Positions 1 to 10,600 of a DNA stretch of 64,000 bases are shown here, piece after piece. The stretch spans positions 13,214,872 through 13,278,871 of the forward strand of contig NC_079485.1 in NCBI RefSeq assembly GCF_026230105.1, in the 5' to 3' direction. Source of the DNA: Diorhabda sublineata (Eukaryota > Arthropoda > Insecta > Coleoptera > Chrysomelidae). The notes beneath the pieces were generated by a model that saw only the letters and a list, made by a program, of their open reading frames with translations, was not told where the DNA came from and did no database searches. Position numbers and translations under genes: made by a program. Each line of letters begins with the position of its first letter. Positions within the stretch are counted from its first letter, which is position 1.

Positions 1-40
1 ATTCTGTATCGTGTTCAGAATGAGAAGATAGGAGGTAGAG

Positions 41-640
41 TTGAGAAAATTATGGGAAAATGTTTTGCCAGCTAGTGAAGACGGTTTTTCGCCCGAAGTG
101 TGTGAATATGAACCATCAGACAGTGAATTATCTAGTTCAGAAGAGGACCCCGAAAGCCTAAGGAAGAAAATTAGACTTTCCGTTTCACCTAAAGTTGCAA
201 TTCAAACAGTGAGTGTTCCAAGTACTTCAGCAAAGCGTGTAGTTTTTCCAGAAGTATCCAGTTCCGCTTCTAATTCTCAATTAGCCAGATGACACTGACA
301 ATGTAGATGATATAATAGAAGAAGTTATACGAAAAAATCTTAACTACATTGAAGAAAACGCAGACGAAGGAGAAATATTATTTGGTCGCCTGTTACAGGA
401 GAAAACTTGAATCAATTTCCTTAAATAATGTGTACTAACGAACTATTTGATTTCTTTGTGGAACAAACTAATTTATACGCTGATCTACAGAAGCTTCTTC
501 AAGCGGCAAAATCAAGAGCTCGTATTCATTGTTGAAAGGAAATCAGTCGTGAAGAAATGGAATAATTTCTTGGGTGTGTATTATGCTAATGGGTTTGGTT
601 CAAATGCCTTCCATAACCTCTTATTGGTCGACTAATCATG
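41..640 (+). pseudogene. piggyBac-like transposase, N-terminal remnant
   Basis: An open frame at 41-292 encodes an acidic, serine-rich stretch, typical of the start of piggyBac transposases. After a stop and frame shifts the homology continues: around 385-430 the DNA reads VTGENLNQFPLNN, and around 555-630 it reads FLGVCIMLMGLVQMPSI followed by YWST, which resembles the start of the piggyBac catalytic domain. The coding match stops near 640, where a non-LTR remnant on the other strand begins. Several stops and frame shifts make it inactive. Family assignment is by eye from these motifs; the catalytic aspartates are not present. Confidence 0.6.
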
Positions 641-1000
641 CCCCAAGAAATCTTCTTTTTATACTTTATAGTCTTTGCCTGTCTCAGCTCCTGTAGGTTG
701 TTCCAATAATTTGTTTTACCCATATCTACCTTCTTGTTCTGTAGCTGATACTATGGAACGGTACAGGCCCCCGCGTTAGATCAGCTATCATTTCCTTTCA
801 ATCCGGTACTGCTGTTTTAGATCTATACATCTACAATTTAATGGCAGTTCTGCTCATTTCTTGCATGGTGTTATGACCCCACCTATTACTCCAGCTTAGT
901 GTTAGAGCTAATTTTTTTCAATGAATCATCGTGAGGCATATCCAAGGATTGGTCATTATTCTGGTGATTCTAACCATTTTTACTACTTTCTAGTATAATG
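640..1000 (-). mobile_element. non-LTR retrotransposon remnant (3' region)
   Basis: Read on the minus strand, this stretch contains TNYWNNLQELRQAKT near 690-735, a segment found downstream of the RNase H domain in I/Jockey/R1-type elements. Upstream of it on the same strand lies a piece resembling the end of an RNase H domain. The same family occurs at 33900-34560 (-) and 54430-54760 (+). Frames are broken. The clade is uncertain, and the DNA from 1000 to 1370 may belong to the same element but gives no clear protein match. Confidence 0.5.
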
Positions 1001-1370
1001 TGGAGAGGTCGAAGATTTCATAGTGCAGCTTCTGAGCATGATTTCATGGCCCCAGCTGCACATGAACAGCCCAGTCTTTGTACCTTTGAAATATAGTTTC
1101 TCGTGGTATTAAGACTAGTTCTAGTACCCCAAACAACTGCCCCATAGATCACGCTTGGTCTCACAATTACCATGTACATCTACAGTAGGATCCCAAATTC
1201 CTCCCTACAAAGTTTCTTCAAACCAACAAGCTTTTGTGACTCTTTTTCGTGTTTGTTTGTTCCAGAGAAGTTCATTATCTAGTGTGAGCCTTATGAAAGT
1301 ACAAAACTTAACTTTTTAAATGCTCGTTTGCTGTATAGCAATGGGAAACTAGTTCGTACCGAATTAGGAT

Positions 1371-2685
1371 ATTAATTCGTGACAGTTTTTATACAAACAA
1401 CACAAAAGTACAAATAATTCTCGATAAAAATCGATAAGCATTCAAACGTCAAAAGCCATAACTGAGAGTGTTCAAAAATTGATATAACCGAACGCGTACC
1501 AAGCAGATAGAACGAAATAAAGTGAATTGCCGAACGATACCAAAAAGTACGAATCATTAGATTCACAAAGCCGAACGCAACAATTATTAATAGTTGTATT
1601 CATATAGGGTGAATCATTAGTAATGATTTTTAATGACCTTTACCACAATACAAAACCAAAGAAATAATATTGATAGCATGGAGATGGAAGATAAAGGATA
1701 CATTACATACAGGAAAAATACGAAAACAAATAGATACTGAACTTGAAGAAGCGCAGCTAAGATCCGAACTGGAGGCAAGTTTGACCCGGAATATTTTGGT
1801 CAGTAAAGTGCCATAAATCGGACACATCGGCACAGCAAAAAATCAAATTAAATCACCAAGAAGAACATGGAATGGTAATGGTAGAAATGCTCAGGATTAG
1901 GTGTGTAAATAATAATATCAACCAAATAATTCCTCGATACAGTCCTGATATATTAACAGAAACTGGTATGGACGTATTTACACTAACAGAATGACATTGC
2001 GACTTATCGGTCGACTGCCTTTTAGAGCAACAAAAGACGTGACTCAACTATGACACCTGCTATTAAATTTTCCGGTTCTTTCGAGAATATTTCGTTCAAG
2101 TATTTGAATATAATGGCCATTACTTCGAAAAGACACACCTCAACAGAATATTAACGAGAAAAATGTCAAGAGAAATTTATTTTCAAAGTGGGATGAGATT
2201 TAATTGATTTTTCTAATGTATCACCCTGTATATGTACACCGTTGAATTAACCTCTGCGTTATTATTTTTACAATAACTGTTTTATTACTGGGATATGATT
2301 TGTTTGTATGTTTTTTTTAAATCCTTTTAAGAGATCAAAGACCTTGGTGTTGTTATTGTTGACTGATTGACATGTTGAATAAATTATTCAAATCCTTTTG
2401 TTGCGTTCTTCTTAGGAAGATCTATGATTTTTTTTGTGGAAAACGTCACTATTTTACGGTATTTTTCAATAATATATCAAAAAATCAAAATATACGTCTG
2501 GTTGTGTTTTATTTTCAAAATTCCGTCGAAAATTCAAAATCACACATTACGTCATAATTTCAGAAACGTGGAATCCCCTAAAGCACCATCAGGCAAGATT
2601 TACAAAAGGGTGAACCCTATAACACTCAAGAAGTGCCTGTCGTGTGGAGATGCCTGTAGATATTGATCTTTAACTTCTGGTAGCT
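1371..2685. other. AT-rich stretch without a recognised gene
   Basis: No exon or known protein was recognised on either strand. At 2220-2232 there is a CACCCTGTATAT motif that recurs through the window and looks like the end of small inverted-repeat transposons. Short open frames here lack codon structure or homology that I can recognise. Confidence 0.5.
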
Positions 2686-2689
2686 CATT

Positions 2690-3480
2690 CCACAAGCATG
2701 CACTTCAGACAAAATCATTAAAGTCAATCAGATCGTGTTTGTAGTTTTGTCGAGTAGATCGTTGATGTACAGGAGAGAGATGCATCCCTGGGGAACACCA
2801 GCGTTTACCACAAACATCTCTGAGGTGTTCATGGAAAGCCATCTGGATGGATTACTCTTTGAGAAAAGTCATTCGTTGAGTTAGTACGACAAACCCCTCT
2901 TAATTTACCTAGAAGGTTGATATGCCAAACCTTGTCAATAGCCTCCAATATGTTCAGTGCGATTCCTCATATTTCTCTATAGCTTAAATCCATACATTAG
3001 TGAGCCAAGCGATCCTCGATTGATCTATGTTCACGAAAACCGTATTAATGGACTCAATATTTACTGGTTCGAGACTTTCTGCATGACCTTAGCAATGCCT
3101 GGGACTAACGCAATCGAACGGTAGTTATTCGGATTATTGGATTCAACTCGAGTAAGTTTCTAATCTGTAGGGTACAAGACCTCTTGGATATGAGTTTGAT
3201 TGTTAGTTCAGCTGCATATTTTTTCAATACGATTGGTGGTATTCCATCTGGGCCAGTGGTTTTATTGATGTCCAAGCCTTTGAGAAGTTTCTAGCATCGA
3301 TAAACCAACTCCAGGCAACTGAGGGGTTGTGGAGTTGAATTTGCCACAGACCAGAAAGACCTTGATCCATTTGGGCAAAGTTTATACGATTTTCGGCACT
3401 AGGATTTGAGCGCCATTTTGTTGTTGACTGCTCTAGTACAATGTTCATCAAACCATGGATTGTCGTCTGCAAAGGACTTG
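2690..3480 (-). mobile_element. non-LTR retrotransposon reverse transcriptase remnant
   Basis: On the minus strand the segment 3224-3290 reads FSKGLDINKTTGPDGIPPIV, the TGPDGIP motif that opens the reverse transcriptase domain of non-LTR elements. Further along (about 2740-2830) the frames give VNAGVPQG and LLYINDLL, the next conserved blocks. The catalytic YADD box is missing and multiple stops and frame shifts interrupt the domain. A related copy on the plus strand lies at 14670-15650, sharing LLYINDLLDK. Confidence 0.75.
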
Positions 3481-5380
3481 AAGAAGTAAGTAATATAGGC
3501 TTACATACTTGTCACTTCTGAAATCTCGTTTGCACAAACAAAAAGAAAATCCTTTAGATGCTTCCATTAGGTCGATGTATAAAGTCAAATTTTATGAGGT
3601 CTAGGTGGATCCTGAGTTTGGATTTTCAGTTCACTCTTTGCTGAAATTAGTTTGGTGCATGTACAAATTATGATCTGTATGAAATAGGTTCAAGAGGATA
3701 GGAAACTCTCGATTAAAATTAATTAATCGAATTCAATAGTTTTTCAACTTTCACCTTTAAAAATTTTCTCATTTTGATAAAAAAACGCTTTCTTACTACT
3801 TGATTCACGTGAATAACAAACCTCTAATAACAAACAGCGAAATTTTGAAAAATAGCAAATTATAAAACGTGAAATTAATTAATCATAAGTTTTCATTCAC
3901 CCTGTATATCTTGTGTGTGTGTGTGATATATTAATATTGCAAGAAGGTTCTGTTAAAGGAAGATCCTTCGCAATAGCCATTCGGAAATCGAAACAATTAA
4001 GGACGGCAAGGATAATACGTTGATTCAATACTGATGAAATTAATTTTCAGTTTTGATTTTCGATCATAGTTAATAGATAAAATCAGCATATGACCTCAAA
4101 AGTTGCGTAATTTGTGTAATTTTCATTACACACAAAATTATTTTATTATGACAAAAGTCATTGTTTTCATTGTATTGTGATAAATTCGCTTTGAAAAATG
4201 ACCTGTAGGTAACGTCGACTTACCAATTGAAAATGTTAAAGTATAGAGAGAAATGCATTATTGTTAAAAAATTGTTTAAAATTTGTAGTCAAAGGCTTGT
4301 AAAAAACTAAAAAACAAACATAAAAATAACTAAATAAAGATAGAAATCAAATGAAATCTACATATAAAGTACACACACGAAATATTACATTATTATCTTT
4401 TAAAACGAAAATATATAATAATTTGTACTTAAAATCAATACTTTAACATTAAACATGTGTGTAGAATGCTCATAATTAAATATTTACAGTTCAGAAAGCA
4501 CTTTCCAGTAAAAATACCTTCAAATTGAGGAAAAAGATTCAATTGGTAAATGATTGTGCACTTTTTTGCATTGTACAGTATTGAACATTTAATTCTTAAC
4601 GTGTTTATTACATTATTAATTAGATAAAGTTCGTGCTGCGCGTTCCATAGATGATTTGCTGTATCCAAATCTCTCGATAGTCTTTATAAAGGTCATAGAA
4701 TTAATCTATGCGATTTCCAATAGTATCCAAATTATTAATACACAAAACCTTACACAGAAATTGATCAAATCTATGATAAAATAAAAGTTTAGTATTTGAA
4801 TTCTGCATATTTTTGTAAAACCATCAGTCTCGATATTTTTCCTATTTCAATACATCCCAATTTCTTAACATCCCGTTTTTTTTTTAATTACCAAGTTATT
4901 AGCTTTTCACTCCTCAAAACTTCAGTTACCACGAAGCCGTAAAATTCAGAAAGAATCCAGAAAGTTCATTAGCTCGAACATAAAATTTTTCTAATAAAAA
5001 CTCACTTCGAAAACTTTAAATCCTAAACCAGTCGGGATTAACATTCCGATTGAGTGCAGCGACGATGTTGAGCCTGTCCTCTCAGCTTATGAATCTACAC
5101 TGATAAAAATCATGGTGACGCACTAGAACGTTGATAAACTGGAAGTTCTACGGGTTGAAATGTTATTCACAAATATTTTTTGGTTAATGAAGAAAATGAT
5201 AAACGATTGAAGACATTTCGGTTCTGATTCGTCGAATTTCCATTGCTGAAAATATCTGATATTTTGCTGGATAGATCTATACAGATAAATACCAAACCAA
5301 GATCTTGTTATAACATGTATTTGATGAAAACAACACCGTAATCTCTATACGCTTAAAAAAGAAATCCACAATTTCCCAAA
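3481..5380. other. AT-rich intergenic stretch
   Basis: No gene recognised. It contains another CACCCTGTATAT end at 3899-3911 followed by a short (GT)n tract, and otherwise simple AT-rich sequence with many stops in all frames. Confidence 0.5.
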
Positions 5381-5387
5381 AACTACT

Positions 5388-6385
5388 CTTGGCAACACAA
5401 AAGTACCTGGCCTAACAAAGAGCTCCATATAACTTTCCCAGCGATGTTCAATAAGTTCGATACCCTTTTTATGATTAGAGTTCCTCCAAATAATCCGAGA
5501 GGGGTAAATCTGGCGAATTATCTGCATGAGGTAGCAATTTAAACTTTAATTCATTAATTTTGGCCATTGCAATAACCGATGTGTGAGCTGGTGTTTTGTC
5601 TTGATGAAACACCACTTTCTTCTTAACCAAATGCGGTGGTTTTTGCTTGATTTCCTCACTCAAACGTTACAGTAAGTTGGCATAATACTCGCCGTTGATA
5701 GTGTTTCCTTTTTCAAGATTGTCAATGGAAATTATCCCACGCGCATTCCAAAAAACCGACGCCATGACCTTATCTGAAGATGGAACGGTCTCTGCCTTCA
5801 TTGGAGCCTTTTCTACCTTTTCAATCCATTGTTTTGATTGTTGTTTTGTTTCAGGTGTAAAATGATGGACCCACGTTTCATCTATGGTTATGAAACTGCA
5901 CAAAAATTTTGCTTTGTTTCTGTGAAGCATTGCCAAACACTCGATGGAAACATTTTCAAGACGCGGAATCCATCTTGCGCACAGCTTTTTATTTTCAAAC
6001 TTTCAGTTAATTTGCGATGTACAGCAATTTTTGAAATGCCTACTTTGTCTGCTAGCTCGTGCACTTTCAGAAGAAGATCATCCAGTTCTTCTTTGTGGAT
6101 TTTCATCAACATTTTTAGAGTCGTCACCTCATTTGGTCGACCCCTGCGATGCTGGTCTTCGCATGTCATACGGTCTCGTCTAAACTTTGCTACCCATTAT
6201 TTTACTCTTGATAACGAAGGAAAAGTCTCACCCAGAGCTCATCTTTTATAATGGTTGGCCTACGCACCTCAAATAAAAGTATTATATCACATAACGATGA
6301 CCAATTGTTTTTATGTTTACAAATTCACTGAAGACGTTCACCAATCAAATACTAAACAACGTGGCATCTTCAAACTTCAAGCAGA
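5388..6385 (-). mobile_element. mariner transposon copy, family B, degenerate
   Basis: The minus strand encodes a mariner transposase in three overlapping frames. The helix-turn-helix part (about 5990-6170) includes HELADKVGISKIAVHRKL. The catalytic part has IDETWVHHFTPETK near 5880 (first Asp), VVFHQDKTPAHTS near 5590 (second Asp) and a decayed SPDL..SDYL block near 5480 (third Asp region). At least two frame shifts inactivate it. The same family is found at 23851-24706 (+) and, internally deleted, at 46353-46674 (+). The ends are approximate because the terminal repeats have diverged. Confidence 0.85.
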
Positions 6386-7059
6386 TGCTTTCTACTACAG
6401 TGATATTTTTTAAGCAACTACCGCCGTCTCTAGGTTTTCGCGGTTTAATACATCAACAAATGAAGAAAAACCACGCATAACAACATCGCAATATCTGTAT
6501 ATCGAACTGTACAATAATTTCTATAGATCTGGAGAAAAATTTAGTTTAGCAACACCGGTATTCCCGTAAGTTACCGTAGCAGGTCAATAAATTTTCCTCG
6601 TCCTAGAGAAAAATTTCAAATAATCTATTTTGTCCCAATCTAAAGAAAAGCTACGTTTAGCAACACTGCAATTTTTTTTTGCAACTGTTCATATATCAAA
6701 AAATGAAAAGAAAAACACTACGTTTAACAAATTTCAGTAGATATAAAGATCTAAATTATAATTAGCATCACTGTTATCCATATAAGTCAACAAATTTCGT
6801 TTTATCCGACATTATCTTAATCTCCATACATCACCATATTATATACCATCAAATTTCCTTAGAAAGTATACAAATTACGTTTGACTACAACGTAATCTTC
6901 ATTGTTATTGTTCAAAAGTCATCAATTTTTTTCATATTCATTCGCATACAACACAAATTACATTATCCATTTTTCTCAGTGTGTATAGATGTATTATTAT
7001 TTACACAATGTTCCTGTTGGTGTCGTTGACACAAAAAAAGTGTCCACCGTCTTTGGACG
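6386..7059. repeat. diverged short tandem repeats upstream of chitinase
   Basis: The phrase TAGCAACAC or GTTTAGCAACACTG, followed by an AAATTTC-rich spacer, recurs imperfectly between about 6430 and 6900 and again near 7270. The spacing varies roughly between 50 and 110 bases. No coding potential was seen. It ends just before the chitinase TATA box. Confidence 0.45.
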
Positions 7060-7060
7060 G

Positions 7061-7173
7061 TATAAAAAGAAGAGTCGCTTTGAATAAATAACACTGCGCG
7101 TCTTCGAGTCGATATCGAAAAGTTAACAACCTTTTTCTTTCGATTTTGAGTTAAGGCAATCACGATTCGAAAG
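7061..7173 (+). promoter_or_regulatory. chitinase core promoter and untranslated first exon
   Basis: A TATA box (TATAAAAAG, 7061-7069) stands about 30 bases upstream of the likely start point near 7091. The inferred untranslated exon ends at 7173 with a consensus donor (AAAG then GTAAGTC). The matching acceptor TTTTCAG ends at 7619, so the second exon starts at 7620, one base before the chitinase ATG. The start point itself is inferred from TATA spacing, not seen. Confidence 0.6.
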
Positions 7174-7620
7174 GTAAGTCGATAATATTTGAATTGTGAC
7201 GTTCCTTGTTTTATTCAAAAAATATTTTGAGCTCCTATAGAATTTTCCTTATATTTGGAGAAATAATACGTTCGGCAACATCGTAATTTCCATAATTTAT
7301 TACTTGAAACTTCATTAAATGTTTCGGGAATAGACTACGTCGTCTATTTTGATAGAATCACCCTGTATAAGCCGGAAATTCGTTATAAATGACAAATTAG
7401 TTTTCTCGAAAATATTATAAAATGTATTTAAAAATGATTAAAACTGTTATCAGATTAATAATGTAAACAAGATGATGTTTTTGATTCTCAAAAAACTTTT
7501 TATCACAAATAAATTTTCAATTGTATTTAAATATCATGACTTATATTCAAATATATAGTGTTTATATAAAGAATGTTTTTTTGGCTTGATGTTTATTATT
7601 TTATTCGACTTATTTTCAGG

Positions 7621-10600
7621 ATGTTTTTCATTGTGATATTAATTGGACTTTTCGTCACATTGCAAGGTTTAGGTAAGATTTATTTCTATAAAATAATCTA
7701 TAATATCTTCAACTTTTACTGTTTTCCGTGATGATTTGTCTTGATTTCATGTTAGTCCAGTCATTATAGGGAGTAGACCTCGGAAAATCGACATACCCAG
7801 TATATTTCCACGTGAAAACTTTGAGCGTCATAAAATTTTACTCAAATTCACAAATAATTGGATTGTCACAAGTTTTGAAGTTAGGTTAATCTTTGACGTC
7901 GAAGCCATGATATAAAAACACAAATAACGCATGCGTATGACAACAAGTGAAAAAGCGAGCGGTGGGGGGTTCGGATTAAAGAGGCCCTGCTGTATTTTGA
8001 TCTTAAATTAACGCAAATCGTCACGAAAAGGAAATAATATGCTAATTGCTTTCCAATTTTGAATTTTCCGGTGCATTCTACTTTCACCCTATATAATTAT
8101 TACAAAAATGAGATTTAAGGAGGGTCACGTCTAGATCTTTCTTTACTCAATGTTTGGCAAAAAAATACTTTTCGTATATCTTTACAGAAGCTACTCCCGC
8201 CAGGGTCGTTTGTTACTTCAGCAACTGGGCAGTCTATAGACCAGGGATTGGTAGGTATGGTTTGGAAGACGTTCCAGTCGATCTTTGTACCCACATCATT
8301 TATTCGTTTATTGGTATCGATGAAACATCATGGAGTGTACTCGTAATAGATTCTGAGGTAAGATACATCCACATTACCACGAAAAAGAAACGAACACGCT
8401 CGTTGGGTTTCAGTTTTTTTATTAGGTAAGGGATTATTTTGAATGATTGAGTTAATTTTGGATGACAGTTTTTGCTATAGGCTTGTTTCCCTCACTTTAA
8501 GTGAGTAACTTTTTTGAAACTTTTTTTATAAATTTCAGTTGGACATCGAACAAAATGGTTTTAGAAACTTTAGCGATATTAAAAAGACGCATCCAGACGT
8601 GAAGCTCGAAGTTGCCGTTGGAGGATGGGCAGAGGGAGGCTCTAAATATTCCGCCATGGTCGCTCAGAAATCCAGAAGAGATACTTTCATCGGCAGCGTT
8701 GTTGGTAAGTTACTATTTTTGTTCATTGAAAGCATTAAGGAAACTTATCATCTTTTAGCTTTTATGAACGAGTACAACTTGGATGGATTCGACTTGGATT
8801 GGGAATACCCCGGCGCTGCTGATCGCGGTGGAAGTTATTCCGATAAAGAAAAATTCTTCTATTTCGTTGAAGAACTTAGAACGGCATTCACTAAAGCAGG
8901 AAAAGGTTGGGAGATCACGATGGCGGTTCCCATAGCCAAATTCAGACTTCAAGAAGGTTACTATGTACCTGAACTTTGCGAGTAAGTTAAAATCATCGTC
9001 AAAATTTTTTGCCCCTTCCATAAACTGTATAATACGCACATTTTATGATTTCAATGCACAATTTTGGCATTTTTTGTAACACATTCGTCTCACAACTCAA
9101 TCTGGTTGAGATCTGGCGACTGCGATAGCCAAATCATTACTTTCAATTTACTTTCCAATTTTTTAAAATACTCTTTGCTTCGAGGAATCCTTTGAAACGT
9201 TGTCATGCTGGAAGATAAATTTTCTGTCGATCAGGCGCTAGCCAGAACGTATAGATTTTTTTATAGCTTCTTGATTTAAAATTCCTTCAATTTTACCAGG
9301 TTTTCACTTGCTTTTCCTCCAAACCATCATCGAGTCTCTGCCGTGTTTTACAGTCAGTATTACTTATGGATCGAACATCCGTTAGCCAGAACGTATAGAT
9401 TTTTTTATAGCTTCTTGATTTAAAATTCCTTCAATTTTACCAGGTTTCCACTTGCTTTTCCTCCAAACCATCATCAAGTCTCTGCCGTGTTTTACAGTCA
9501 GTATTACTTATGGATCGAACATCCGTTTTTCCTTTGACTCGCGCACAAACAATCTTGGATCCAAAAACCTCAAACTTTGACTCATCACTCCATAAAACTC
9601 TCTTCCATTCTTCGTGAGTCCATTTTTTATGTTCTTTAGCCCAATGCAACCTCTTAATTTCCTTTTACTATAGAAGTACTCAAAGACCTAGATTCATTGA
9701 TCTGAGCTGTTATCTTTCCGTCCGGTAGTTTATTCCTTTCCTCGTTCTACCATATCTTCAACATCATTTTCCAAACACTTTTTCAATTACTCAATTACTT
9801 TTGGTATTATTTTTGTCTGCTTGTAACTTTCGATTTTAGTAACTTGCTTCATATTTCAGGCTGGTAGATGCCATTCACGTGATGTCTTATGATTTAAGAG
9901 GAAATTGGGCAGGATTCGCCGACACACATAGTCCTCTATATAAAAGACTACACGACCAATGGGCTTACGAAAAATTGAACGTCGTAAGTTATTGAAATTT
10001 ACAAATATAATCGCGTATAATTTTTAATTATTTATTGTAGAATGATGGTTTACAATTATGGGTGGATTCTGGTTGTTCGCCGAAAAAGCTCGTCGTGGGG
10101 ATACCGTTTTATGGTAGAAGCTTTACTCTAAGTGCCGGAAATACGAACTATGATTTGGGTACATACATAAACAAAGAAGCTGGTGGCGGTGCTCCAGGAC
10201 CATACACAAACTCCACTGGATTTTTAGCTTATTACGAAGTAAATAACCATTTTCATTCACTAGAGAATTTTTTCATTTTTCGTATTTTTTTAGATTTGCA
10301 CAGAGTTAGTAGATGAGAATAAAGGGTGGACCAAGAAGTGGGACGAGCTAGGAAAAGTACCTTACGCTTATAAAGGTAACCAATCGTGGAATTTGAACTT
10401 GTTCATCATTTTTCGTACAAGAATACCATCAAATTGCACATTTAATATATAATATGTGGTACGATCCAAGAGTTCTTTGCCTCATATAGTGAATGCAAAA
10501 ATAGTGAATGAAAAAATCTCGACTCAAAGTTTCAACTTGCCACTTCACTTCACTTCAATTTTAGTATAGTAGAGCTCGAACGATTATTCGGTCAAGCTGT

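Noticed and set aside
5838..6251. 137-residue plus-strand frame
   Set aside because: Antisense of the mariner transposase at 5388-6385.
8705..8758. Reading straight through as chitinase coding sequence
   Set aside because: The 54 bases keep the frame, but they have a GT donor and TTTTAG acceptor and would insert 18 residues before the conserved FMNEY segment; an intron fits the family better.
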